A stretch of 64,000 nucleotides of DNA from Aquipuribacter hungaricus (GTDB lineage Bacteria; Actinomycetota; Actinomycetes; Actinomycetales; JBBAYJ01). The notes below the pieces were generated by a model. The model was not told where the DNA came from, did no database searches, and saw only the letters and a list, made by a program, of their open reading frames with translations. Position 1 is the stretch's first letter, and every line of letters starts with the position of its first letter. Both the position numbers and the translations under genes were made by a program. Location: NCBI RefSeq assembly GCF_042663885.1, contig NZ_JBHSXV010000001.1. The stretch is one strand, 5' to 3'. Below, in pieces: positions 25,547-32,984 of this stretch.

Positions 25547-27313
25547 GTGCCCCGACTGCGCCTCGCGCTCGCCCAGGTCGACACCGTCGTCGGCGACCTC
25601 GCCGCCAACGTGGCGCGGGCGCGCGCCGCGGTCGCCGAGGCCGCCGCCGCCGGGGCGGACCTCGTCGCCCTGCCGGAGATGTGCGTGACCGGCTACCCCG
25701 TGGAGGACCTCGCCCTGCGGCCCTCGTTCGTCGCCGCCTCGCGGCAGGCCGTGGCCGACCTGGCGCGCGTGGTCGCCGAGGACGGGCACGGCGACGTCGT
25801 GGTCGTCGTCGGCTACCTCGACCAGGACGTGGACGCCGCCGGCCGCGACGTGCAGCGGACCGGGCTGCCGAGCCTGGCCAGCCAGAACTGCGCAGCCGTG
25901 CTGCACGGCGGCGAGGTCGTCGCCCGCTACGCCAAGAACCACCTGCCCAACTCCGGCGTGTTCGACGAGCAGCGGATCTTTGCCCCCGGCACGCACGGGC
26001 AGCGGGTCGTGGTGCGGGGCGTCGACGTCGCGGTCCTCGTCTGCGAGGACCTGTGGCGCGACGGCGGGGTGACCGCCCAGCTCGCGGAGGCCGAGCACGA
26101 CCCGGGCCTCGTGCTCGTCGTCAACGCCAGCCCGTACGAGCAGGGCAAGCACCGGGTCCGCTACGACCTGTGCCGCTCCCGAGCCGCCGAGACGGGCTGC
26201 ACCGTGGCCTACGTCAACCTCGTCGGCGGCCAGGACGAGCTGGTCTTCGACGGGCAGTCCCTCGTCGTCGCCCCCGACGGCGAGGTGCTCGCCCGCGCGC
26301 CGCAGTTCGTCGAGCACGTCCTCGTCGTCGACCTCGACCTGCCCGCCGGCGCCACCGACGAGGGCCCCGGCCGGCTCTACGACCGCGTGGTCGTCCACGC
26401 CGACGCCGGCCCCGAGCCGCAGGGCCGGCTGCGTCCGGTCCCGGTCGAGCCGGTGGAGGAGTGCGAGGAGGTCTACCGCGCCCTCGTGCTCGGCCTGCGC
26501 GACTACGCGCGCAAGAACGGCTTCACCGACGTGGTGCTGGGCCTCTCCGGCGGCATCGACTCCGCGCTGGTCGCCACCCTGGCGGTCGACGCGCTCGGTG
26601 CCGAGCACGTCCACACCGTCGCCATGCCCACCCGCTACTCCTCCGAGCACTCGCTGTCCGACGCCGCCGAGCTCGCCCACCGGCAGGGCACCCGCCACCG
26701 CGTGGTGCCGGTGCAGCCGATGGTCGACGCCTTCGTCGACGGCCTCGGCCTGGCCGGGCTCGCCGAGGAGAACGTCCAGGCGCGGGTCCGCGGCGTCGTC
26801 CTCATGGGGATCAGCAACAGCGAGGGCCAGCTCGTCCTCGCCCCAGGAAACAAGAGCGAGCTCGCGACCGGGTACTCGACGGTCTACGGCGACGCGGTCG
26901 GCGGGTTCGCGCCGATCAAGGACGTCGTCAAGACCCTGGTGTGGCGGCTCGCCCGCTGGCGGAACGCCGACGCCCTCTCGCGCGGGGAGCAGGCGCCGAT
27001 CCCCGAGAGCAGCATCGACAAGGCCCCGTCCGCCGAGCTGCGCCCGGGCCAGGTCGACTCCGACTCGCTGCCGGACTACGAGCTGCTCGACGCGGTCGTG
27101 GACGGCTACGTCGTCGGCGACCTCGGCCACGCCGACCTGGTCGCGCGCGGCGCCTCCGAGGAGCTCGTCGACCGGGTGGTGCGCATGGTCGACCGCGCGG
27201 AGTGGAAGCGCCGGCAGTACCCGCCGGGCACCAAGGTCAGCGCCAAGGCGTTCGGCCGCGACCGTCGCCTGCCGGTGACCAACCGCTGGGTGGAGCCGGC
27301 CGCGCGCGACTGA
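25547..27313 (+). CDS. nadE: Glutamine-dependent NAD+ synthetase
   Basis: 588 residues in two domains. The N-terminal nitrilase-type glutaminase has its triad at Glu44 (LPEMCVTGYP), Lys130 (YAKNHLPN) and Cys166 (LVCEDLW); the C-terminal ammonia-dependent synthetase has the PP-loop SGGIDS at about 334-339. Ammonia from glutamine is channelled to deamido-NAD adenylate, the last step of NAD synthesis. This long form depends on glutamine, supplied by the adjacent divergent glnA2. Confidence 0.96.
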   Translation: MPRLRLALAQVDTVVGDLAANVARARAAVAEAAAAGADLVALPEMCVTGYPVEDLALRPSFVAASRQAVADLARVVAEDGHGDVVVVVGYLDQDVDAAGRDVQRTGLPSLASQNCAAVLHGGEVVARYAKNHLPNSGVFDEQRIFAPGTHGQRVVVRGVDVAVLVCEDLWRDGGVTAQLAEAEHDPGLVLVVNASPYEQGKHRVRYDLCRSRAAETGCTVAYVNLVGGQDELVFDGQSLVVAPDGEVLARAPQFVEHVLVVDLDLPAGATDEGPGRLYDRVVVHADAGPEPQGRLRPVPVEPVEECEEVYRALVLGLRDYARKNGFTDVVLGLSGGIDSALVATLAVDALGAEHVHTVAMPTRYSSEHSLSDAAELAHRQGTRHRVVPVQPMVDAFVDGLGLAGLAEENVQARVRGVVLMGISNSEGQLVLAPGNKSELATGYSTVYGDAVGGFAPIKDVVKTLVWRLARWRNADALSRGEQAPIPESSIDKAPSAELRPGQVDSDSLPDYELLDAVVDGYVVGDLGHADLVARGASEELVDRVVRMVDRAEWKRRQYPPGTKVSAKAFGRDRRLPVTNRWVEPAARD

Positions 27314-27386
27314 GGTCCCGGGGGCCGGGCTCTGGCCGACGGGCGGCGGCCGTCGCTGCGGCCGGGCGCGCGGGCCGTCTGGGAGC

Positions 27387-28229
27387 ATGGGCGCGATGAG
27401 CCAGACGAGCGACACCGCGGCCAGGCGTCCGACCCGCGTCCGGGTGCCCCACCTGGCCCGCTGGAAGGCCGAGGGCCGCCGCTGGGCGATGCTCACCGCC
27501 TACGACGCGACCACCGCGGGGGTGCTCGAGGAGGCCGGCATCCCGGTGCTGCTCGTCGGCGACTCCGCGGCGAACGTCGTCTACGGCTACTCCAGCTCCC
27601 TGCCGGTGACCCTGGAGGAGATGCTGCCGCTCGTGGCCGCGGTCGCCCGGGGCACGCAGCGCCCGCTCGTCGTCGCCGACCTGCCGTTCGGCTCCTACGA
27701 GGCCTCCGACGCCCAGGCCGTGACCGCTGCCGCGGCGCTCATGAAGGCCGGCGCCCACGCGGTCAGGCTCGAGGGCGGCGTCCGTGCCCGCGACCGGGTG
27801 GCCGCCATCGTGGCCGCCGGCATCCCGGTCATGGGCCACGTCGGCTTCACCCCGCAGGCCGAGCACGCCATCGGCGGCTACCGGGTGGCGGGCCGCGACG
27901 ACGCCGCCGCGGAGCGCACGGTGGCCGACGCGGTCGCCGTCGCCGACGCGGGTGCCTTCGCGGTCGTGCTGGAGATGGTCTCGGCGCCGGTCGCGTCCCG
28001 GATCCGCGAGGTGCTCGCCGTCCCGACGGTCGGCATCGGCTCGGGCCCGGACTGCGACGCGCAGGTGCTCGTCTGGCAGGACATGGCCGGGCTCAACGAC
28101 GACAGCCGGCTGTCGTTCGTCAAGCGGTACGCCGACATGCGCGGCGTGCTCCGCGGGGCGGCGGCGGCGTTCGCCGCCGAGGTCGAGGACGGGTCCTTCC
28201 CGGACGCCGCCCACAGCTTCGACGCCTGA
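27387..28229 (+). CDS. panB: 3-methyl-2-oxobutanoate hydroxymethyltransferase
   Basis: First committed step of pantothenate synthesis: transfers a hydroxymethyl group from methylene-tetrahydrofolate to 2-oxoisovalerate to give ketopantoate. 280 residues from the first ATG; a second ATG at 27396 is equally placed relative to the GGGAG upstream. The TIM-barrel motifs are clear: MLTAYDATTAGVLEEAG, LLVGDSAANVVYG, the metal Asp in VVADLPFGSY, VRLEGGV, MGHVGFTPQ and TVGIGSGPDCDAQVLVW. panC and panD are not in the window. Confidence 0.95.
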   Translation: MGAMSQTSDTAARRPTRVRVPHLARWKAEGRRWAMLTAYDATTAGVLEEAGIPVLLVGDSAANVVYGYSSSLPVTLEEMLPLVAAVARGTQRPLVVADLPFGSYEASDAQAVTAAAALMKAGAHAVRLEGGVRARDRVAAIVAAGIPVMGHVGFTPQAEHAIGGYRVAGRDDAAAERTVADAVAVADAGAFAVVLEMVSAPVASRIREVLAVPTVGIGSGPDCDAQVLVWQDMAGLNDDSRLSFVKRYADMRGVLRGAAAAFAAEVEDGSFPDAAHSFDA

Positions 28230-28237
28230 GCCTCGTC

Positions 28238-28265
28238 GGGCCGGCTCGTCGGGCCCGTCCGGCCC
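28238..28265 (+). terminator. Possible hairpin after panB within 9-bp repeats
   Basis: GGGCCGG (28238-28244) and CCGGCCC (28259-28265) form 7-bp arms. The area through about 28285 is built from near-copies of a CCCGTCCGG unit, so pairing may be incidental. Confidence 0.3.
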
Positions 28266-28304
28266 GTCCAGCCCGTCCGTGTCGGGCCTTACCGTCTGCC
28301 TGAG

Positions 28305-28871
28305 TCAGTCGCCGCTGGTCCCCGCGGGGGGCTCCCACGCCGGCATCGGCTCCCCCGCCAGGGCAGCCCGGAGCTTGTCGAGGTACCAGGACCAGCCCGC
28401 CTCGATGTCGCCGCCGTCCCACCCTGCTCCGAGCTGCTGCCGGAAGGTGAGCGCGGTCCCCGGACCGTCGGGTGCCAGGTCGACCTCGAGGGTCCACACC
28501 TGGTCGTCCGACTCGGGCAGGTCCACCACGAGCCGGCGCGGCGGGTCGCACTCGTGGACCGTGACCGTGGCGGGCGGGGCGACCTCTCCCCCGGCGTCGA
28601 CCTCGCCTGTCCAGGTGAACTCGACCGTGCCGCCGGCCCCGCCCTCGCCGGTCCAGGTGCCGAGCCACCGGGCGAGCCGGTCGCTCTGGGTCAGGGCCGC
28701 CCAGACGTCCTCGACCGGGTCCGGGTAGCTACGGTGCAGGACGAGCAGCCGCCCCTCACCCTGCGGCGGCGGCGGCGTCGTCCCGCCCGCCGCGCCCCCC
28801 GTCGCCGTCCCGCTCCCCGACGTCCCGCTGCCTGACGTCCCGCCTGCCGACGTCCCGTCCTGTGCCGTCAT
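28305..28871 (-). CDS. SRPBCC (AHSA1-type) domain protein
   Basis: 188 residues. A low-complexity Gly/Ser/Thr head of about 38 residues precedes a START-like hydrophobic-cavity domain (RSYPDPVEDVWAALTQSDRL, then WTWTG-like strands and the C-terminal helix WSWYLDKLRAALAG). Such proteins next to ArsR regulators are common in actinobacteria and are unassigned, probably ligand-binding. The ATG at 28871 is secured by an AGGAGG site 5 bases upstream, even though it lies inside the upstream ArsR gene; the two overlap by 116 bases in different frames. Confidence 0.85.
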   Translation of the reverse strand: MTAQDGTSAGGTSGSGTSGSGTATGGAAGGTTPPPPQGEGRLLVLHRSYPDPVEDVWAALTQSDRLARWLGTWTGEGGAGGTVEFTWTGEVDAGGEVAPPATVTVHECDPPRRLVVDLPESDDQVWTLEVDLAPDGPGTALTFRQQLGAGWDGGDIEAGWSWYLDKLRAALAGEPMPAWEPPAGTSGD

Positions 28872-29310
28872 CGCGCCTCCTGTCGTCGTCGCGTCCCCTG
28901 CGCCCGCGGCGCAGCTCGGTGCCCAGGGCGTCCAGCCGTGCGGCCGGGCCCTGCGCGCGTGCGATGGTGCGGTCATGCGGGGCGCTCGACCCGGTCACGG
29001 CCCCGGTGCTCGCTGGGCTGCTCGCCGTCGTGGCCGCGACGGCGCCCCCGCCGGTGACCAGCGGGCGGAACTGGCCGAGCCAGTCATCCAGCTCCGCCAG
29101 GGGCCCCCGGTCTAGCGCGTACACCCGTCGTCGGCCCACGACCTCGACCCGGACCAGCCCGGCCTCCCGCAGCACCCGCAGGTGCCGGCTGACCGCAGGG
29201 CGGGACACGTCGAACGCGGCGGCCAGGTCCCCGGCCGGGAGGTCCTCGTCGCGCAACAGCTCCAGGACCCGCCGCCGCACGGGGTCTGCTACCGCCTCTG
29301 CCACCTGCAC
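28756..29310 (-). CDS. ArsR-family winged-helix regulator with long tail
   Basis: 184 residues. The winged helix is at about 1-80 with the recognition helix in DVSRPAVSRHLRVLREAGLV; no cysteine metal site is seen, so it belongs to the ArsR group paired with SRPBCC proteins. The usual ending WL..F....RLDALGTEL is split by about 45 inserted Ala/Ser/Thr-rich residues, and a 40-residue Arg/Asp-rich tail extends into the SRPBCC gene. The GTG has no Shine-Dalgarno but TACGCT six bases upstream. Autoregulation of the pair is likely. Confidence 0.85.
   Translation of the reverse strand: MQVAEAVADPVRRRVLELLRDEDLPAGDLAAAFDVSRPAVSRHLRVLREAGLVRVEVVGRRRVYALDRGPLAELDDWLGQFRPLVTGGGAVAATTASSPASTGAVTGSSAPHDRTIARAQGPAARLDALGTELRRGRRGRDDDRRRDDGTGRDVGRRDVRQRDVGERDGDGGRGGRDDAAAAAG
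28804..28863. repeat. 15-bp tandem repeat in the ArsR/SRPBCC overlap
   Basis: Four units of 15 bases begin at 28804, 28819, 28834 and 28849, with core GACGTCCCG. The repeat encodes the Gly-Thr-Ser head of the SRPBCC protein and the Arg-Asp-Val tail of ArsR in another frame. Confidence 0.7.
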
Positions 29311-29316
29311 CCGTAA

Positions 29317-29335
29317 AGCGTAACGTTTGAGTTAC
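29317..29335 (-). promoter_or_regulatory. ArsR promoter with overlapping dyad operator
   Basis: A perfect inverted repeat GTAAC-n6-GTTAC (29320-29335) overlaps the minus-strand hexamer TACGCT (29322-29317) that lies 6 nt before the ArsR start. The segment is unusually AT-rich for this window. A repressor bound here would block its own promoter. Confidence 0.5.
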
Positions 29336-29400
29336 ACGATGTGCCAGACTCCGCCGTGCGCGCGCCCGAGCGGGGCGCCCTCGCGGTCGACCCCCGTCGC

Positions 29401-29608
29401 GGCGAGCGGAACGGCTGATCTCGGGCGTGCTTGCACCAGGGCACTGCGGACCGGCGAGCGGCGCCGACGATCTCGGGCCCGCTCGCACTCTCGGGGGGCG
29501 AAGTGGCGAGCGCTGCCGACGATCTCGGGCCCGCTCGCACTCTCGGGGTACGAAGCGGTGAGCGGGGCCGACCATCTCGGGCTCGCTCGCATCCGCCTCC
29601 CGACCCGG
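29401..29608. repeat. Four-unit array of a 52-bp repeat (locus 1)
   Basis: Units begin at 29401, 29453, 29505 and 29557, exactly 52 bases apart. Each has a conserved 34-base part: GGCGAGCG or GGTGAGCG, then GCCGAC-like bases, then ATCTCGGGC and CGCTCGC; an 18-base variable part follows. The two middle units are nearly identical. GCGAGCG and CGCTCGC within a unit are complementary and could form a stem around about 20 bases. The period is not a multiple of three and no gene covers it. The array fills the 407-base gap between ArsR and the F420 oxidoreductase; a related pair lies at 63.5 kb. Confidence 0.85.
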
Positions 29609-29705
29609 TCCTGGGACCAGGACGGGGTCACCCACGCCGGCCACCCCGCTCAGGTCCCACGACGCAGCACGCCCTGCGCGGAGGCGCGCGCCGCCGTCCC
29701 GGGGC

Positions 29706-29711
29706 TAGCGT
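29706..29711 (+). promoter_or_regulatory. -10-like hexamer TAGCGT before the F420 oxidoreductase
   Basis: TAGCGT ends 6 nt before the ATG at 29718. No Shine-Dalgarno is visible. Confidence 0.45.
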
Positions 29712-29717
29712 CCGTGC

Positions 29718-30734
29718 ATGGCCTTCCGCTCCCTGTCCGACTCCCTCGTCGGCTACGCGACGATGCTCGAGCAGTTCCACCCCACCGAGGCGGTGGAGCT
29801 CACGGCGCTGGCCGAGCAGCACGGGTTCGTGGGCGCGATGGTCGCCGACCACTTCGCCCCGTGGGTGCCGCAGCAGGGGCAGGCGGCGTTCGTCTGGAAC
29901 GTCATCGCCGCGCTGGGCGAGCGGACCACCGGCGACATGGGACCCGGCGTCACCTGCCCGAGCTTCCGCTTCCACCCGGCCCTGGTCGCGCAGGCGGCCG
30001 CCACCACCGAGGCGATGTACCCCGGCCGGCACTGGCTCGGCCTCGGCTCCGGCGAGGCGCTCAACGAGCACGTCGTCGGCGGGTACTGGCCCGAGGGCCC
30101 GCAGCGGGTGTCGATGCTGTTCGAGGCCGTCCGGCTCATCCGCCAGCTGTTCGACGCGAGCATCGCCGGCAAGGACACCAAGTTCGCCGGCGAGCACTTC
30201 CGGATGGAGTCCACCCGGCTGTGGACCATGCCCGAGCAGGCCCCGCCGATCTACGTCGCGACCGCCGGCCCGGTGAGCAGCAAGCGGACCGGGAAGTACT
30301 GCGACGGGCTCATCACCGTCGGCGCCCCGCTGAGCAAGATCGACATGATCCTCACCAAGTTCGCCGAGGGCGCCCGCGAGGAGGGCAAGGACCCCGACGC
30401 CATGCCCAAGGTCCTCCAGCTCCACCTCAGCTGGGCCGAGACCGACGAGCAGGCGCTCGCCAACGCCCTCGACCAGTGGCCGAACGGCGGCATGAAGTTC
30501 CCCAAGGCCGACATCCGCTCCCCCCACGACTTCGCCGCGATGGCGCAGCTCGTGCGGGCCGAGGACTTCGAGGGCCGGATGGTCGTCAGCGCCGACCCCG
30601 ACGAGCACCGCGCGTACATCCAGACCTTCCTGGACGCCGGGATCGACAAGGTCTACCTGCACAACGTCGGCCGCAACCAGCGCGAGTTCCTCGAGGTCTT
30701 CGGCCGCGACGTGCTGCCCGCCCTCCACCGCTGA
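29718..30734 (+). CDS. LLM-class F420-dependent oxidoreductase, glucose-6-phosphate dehydrogenase-related
   Basis: 338 residues of the luciferase-like TIM barrel. Early lines such as MVADHFAPW, ALGERTTGDMGPGVTCPSFRFHPA and YPGRHWLGLGSGEALNEHVVG follow the pattern of F420-dependent glucose-6-phosphate dehydrogenase (FGD) and its paralogues. It should use coenzyme F420 for hydride transfer to an unknown substrate. FGD paralogues outnumber true FGDs, so calling it FGD would be too strong. It starts 109 bases after the repeat array. Confidence 0.88.
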   Translation: MAFRSLSDSLVGYATMLEQFHPTEAVELTALAEQHGFVGAMVADHFAPWVPQQGQAAFVWNVIAALGERTTGDMGPGVTCPSFRFHPALVAQAAATTEAMYPGRHWLGLGSGEALNEHVVGGYWPEGPQRVSMLFEAVRLIRQLFDASIAGKDTKFAGEHFRMESTRLWTMPEQAPPIYVATAGPVSSKRTGKYCDGLITVGAPLSKIDMILTKFAEGAREEGKDPDAMPKVLQLHLSWAETDEQALANALDQWPNGGMKFPKADIRSPHDFAAMAQLVRAEDFEGRMVVSADPDEHRAYIQTFLDAGIDKVYLHNVGRNQREFLEVFGRDVLPALHR

Positions 30735-30790
30735 CCCACAGCACCGCACGCCCGAGGACCACGACCCGACCGCACGAGAGGACACCCGCC

Positions 30791-30976
30791 ATGACCGACG
30801 AGGCGCAGCAGTTCTGGTTCAACACCAAGACGAAGCAGGTCGAGCAGGGCCGTCAGTCGCACTACACCGACCTCATGGGTCCGTACGCGACGCAGGCCGA
30901 GGCCGAGCAGGCGCTGAGCACCGCGGCCGCCCGCACCGAGGCCTGGGACGAGGACGACGAGAAGTGGAAGAGCTGA
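30791..30976 (+). CDS. Small protein upstream of methionine aminopeptidase
   Basis: 61 residues beginning MTDEAQQFWFNTKTKQVEQG and ending WDEDDEKWKS. Acidic, no membrane segment. The W-x-N-x-x-T-x-x-V-E-x-G-x-Q pattern and the SHYTDLMGPYATQAEAEQAL part match a short conserved protein placed beside map in many actinobacteria and sometimes labelled SPOR-like. Function unknown. A GAGAGGA ribosome site precedes the ATG. Confidence 0.8.
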   Translation: MTDEAQQFWFNTKTKQVEQGRQSHYTDLMGPYATQAEAEQALSTAAARTEAWDEDDEKWKS

Positions 30977-31020
30977 GTCCTGACCACGGTCGGCGGCGGC
31001 GCCGCGACGGGGGCCTCACC

Positions 31021-31026
31021 TAGACT
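31021..31026 (+). promoter_or_regulatory. -10-like hexamer TAGACT before map
   Basis: TAGACT ends 7 nt before the ATG at 31034. Confidence 0.5.
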
Positions 31027-31033
31027 CCCGCGC

Positions 31034-31948
31034 ATGCCGACGACGACTGCACGCCCGCGGGTCCGCCCGGGCCGGGTGGGACCGCGCCGCACGGTGCCGG
31101 CCCACATCCGCAGGCCCGAGTACGTCGACCAGGCACGGGCGGCCCGGTACACCGGTCCGGCGGTGCAGGACGAGACCACCGTCGCCGCCATGCGGGTGGC
31201 CGGCAGGCTCGCCGCCGACGCCCTGCAGGCCGTCGGCCGCGCCGTCGCGCCGGGGGTGACGACCGACGAGCTGGACCGGGTGGGGCACGAGTACCTGGTC
31301 TCCCACGGGGCCTACCCGTCGACGCTCGGCTACCCGGGCCACGGCTCGCCGCCGTTCGCGAAGTCGCTGTGCACCTCGGTCAACGAGGTGATCTGCCACG
31401 GCATCCCCGACAGCACCGAGCTGCTCGAGGGCGACATCGTCAACGTCGACATCACCGCGTACCTCGACGTCGACGGCACCGCGGTCCACGGCGACACCAA
31501 CGCCACGTTCTGCGTCGGCGAGGTGGACGAGGAGGTCCGCCTGCTCGTCGAGCGCACCCGCGAGGCCACCATGCGGGGCATCAGGGCCGCGCTGCCCGGC
31601 CGGCAGGTCAACGTCATCGGCCGGGTCATCGAGAAGTACGCCGACCGGTTCGGCTACGGCGACGTCGCGGCCTTCACCGGCCACGGCATCAGCACCGCGT
31701 TCCACTCCGGCCTCGTCATCCCCCACTACGACGCCGCCCCCGACCACGACACCGTCATCGAACCTGGGATGACCTTCACGGTGGAGCCCATGCTGACCCT
31801 CGGAGCCTCTCAGCACACGATGTGGGACGACGGCTGGACGGCGGTCACCGTCGACGGCTCGTGGACCGCGCAGTTCGAGCACACGGTGCTCGTCACCGAC
31901 AGCGGCCCCGAGCTGCTCACCCTGCCGAGCGACGGGGTGGCCCTGTGA
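31034..31948 (+). CDS. map: Type I methionine aminopeptidase
   Basis: 304 residues; removes the initiator methionine from nascent proteins. Metal ligands are visible as Asp139 (NVDITAYLDVD), Asp154 (VHGDTNATF), the His in FTGHGIST, and the glutamates in TVEPMLT and QFEHTV. An N-terminal extension of about 45 residues with PxxP-like basic sequence (RPRVRPGRVGPRRTVP) is typical of actinobacterial MapB-type enzymes. It heads a coupled three-gene unit with ppgK and the DUF3467 gene through successive GTGA overlaps. Confidence 0.95.
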   Translation: MPTTTARPRVRPGRVGPRRTVPAHIRRPEYVDQARAARYTGPAVQDETTVAAMRVAGRLAADALQAVGRAVAPGVTTDELDRVGHEYLVSHGAYPSTLGYPGHGSPPFAKSLCTSVNEVICHGIPDSTELLEGDIVNVDITAYLDVDGTAVHGDTNATFCVGEVDEEVRLLVERTREATMRGIRAALPGRQVNVIGRVIEKYADRFGYGDVAAFTGHGISTAFHSGLVIPHYDAAPDHDTVIEPGMTFTVEPMLTLGASQHTMWDDGWTAVTVDGSWTAQFEHTVLVTDSGPELLTLPSDGVAL

Positions 31949-32715
31949 GCGGGCGGCTGGCCGTGGGGCTCGACATCGGCGGCTCCGGCATCAAGGCCGC
32001 GGTCGTCGACGTCGACGCCGGGGAGCTCGTCGCCGAGCGCGTCCGCATCCCCACCCCGGAGCAGGCCCGCCCCGACGACGTCGCCCGGGTCGCCGACGAG
32101 GTCGTCGACGCGGTCGTGGCGGCCGGGCCCGAGCCCACCGTCCGCGCGGTCGGCGTGGGCTTCCCCGCCGTCGTGCGCCAGGGCGTGACGACGACGGCGG
32201 CCAACGTGCACGCCGACTGGATCGGCGCGCCGGCCGCGGAGCTCATCGGCGCCGCCCTGGAGCGGCCGGTGCTCGTGGCCAACGACGCCGACGTCGCCGG
32301 GCTCGCCGAGATCCGCTTCGGCGCCGGCCGCGGCGTGAAGGGCGTCGTGCTCGTCACCACCCTCGGCACCGGCATCGGCAGCGCGCTGTTCGTCGACGGC
32401 CTGCTGGTCCCCAACACCGAGCTCGGCCACATCGAGCTGGACGGCGTCGACGCCGAGAGCCGCGCCGCCGACAGCGCCCGGGAGCGCGAGGACCTGTCGT
32501 GGAAAGACTGGGCCAAGCGGCTGCAGAAGTACTACACGCTGCTGGACACGATCCTGCAGCCGGACCTCATCGTCGTCGGCGGCGGGGTCAGCAAGAAGCA
32601 CGAGAAGTTCCTGCCGCTGCTGGAGCTCCGCACGACCATCGTCCCCGCCGAGCTGCGCAACGAGGCGGGCATCATCGGCGCGGCCGTCATGGCGGCGGAG
32701 AGCGAGCAGCCGTGA
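31945..32715 (+). CDS. ppgK: Polyphosphate glucokinase
   Basis: 256 residues of the ROK family. The N-terminal phosphate motif is GLDIGGSGIKAAVVD and the PPGK-specific segment is TLGTGIGSALFVDG followed by LLVPNTELGH, separating it from ordinary ROK glucokinases. It phosphorylates glucose with polyphosphate or ATP, an actinobacterial trait. The classical zinc-binding Cys cluster of ROK repressors is absent, as expected. The GTG overlaps the map stop. A second polyphosphate enzyme, PPK2, is at 45.4 kb. Confidence 0.93.
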   Translation: MSGRLAVGLDIGGSGIKAAVVDVDAGELVAERVRIPTPEQARPDDVARVADEVVDAVVAAGPEPTVRAVGVGFPAVVRQGVTTTAANVHADWIGAPAAELIGAALERPVLVANDADVAGLAEIRFGAGRGVKGVVLVTTLGTGIGSALFVDGLLVPNTELGHIELDGVDAESRAADSAREREDLSWKDWAKRLQKYYTLLDTILQPDLIVVGGGVSKKHEKFLPLLELRTTIVPAELRNEAGIIGAAVMAAESEQP

Positions 32716-32984
32716 GCGAGCCCACGCCGGGTCCCGGGCAGATCCGGGTCAACATGCCCGACGAGATGGCCGGCGGCGACTACGCCGACTTCGTCCGCGT
32801 CTGGCACGGCAAGGACATCTTCACCCTCGACTTCGCCGCGCTCGTGGCCCCGATGAGCCCCGAGGGCACGACCGCCCGCGTCGTCTCCCGGGTGCGGATC
32901 CCGCCGAGCCAGGTGTTCGAGATCATGAAGGCCCTCGAGCGCTCGCTCACCGCGTGGGAGAAGGAGCACGGGCAGGAGCGCTAG
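32712..32984 (+). CDS. DUF3467 protein
   Basis: 90 residues. The family pattern is clear: YADFVRVWHGKDIFTLDFAA, then RVVSRVRIPPSQVFEIMKAL and a C-terminal helix. DUF3467 proteins are small, probably oligomeric, and have no assigned function. Its GTG overlaps the ppgK stop by 4 bases, making it the last gene of the map unit. The stop overlaps the convergent dehydrogenase-like gene. Confidence 0.85.
   Translation: MSEPTPGPGQIRVNMPDEMAGGDYADFVRVWHGKDIFTLDFAALVAPMSPEGTTARVVSRVRIPPSQVFEIMKALERSLTAWEKEHGQER

Noticed and set aside
29401..29608. CRISPR array
   Set aside because: The repeat part is 34 bases but the spacers are only 18 bases and similar to each other in two units; no cas genes are present.
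29289..29644. Short minus-strand reading frames repeating ASGPEIVG-like peptides
   Set aside because: They arise from the 52-bp repeat read in different frames, lack ribosome sites and would shift frame at each unit.
29718..30734. Calling the LLM protein a true glucose-6-phosphate dehydrogenase (fgd1)
   Set aside because: Sequence is of the FGD-related group, but paralogues share these motifs and no substrate-specific residues could be confirmed.
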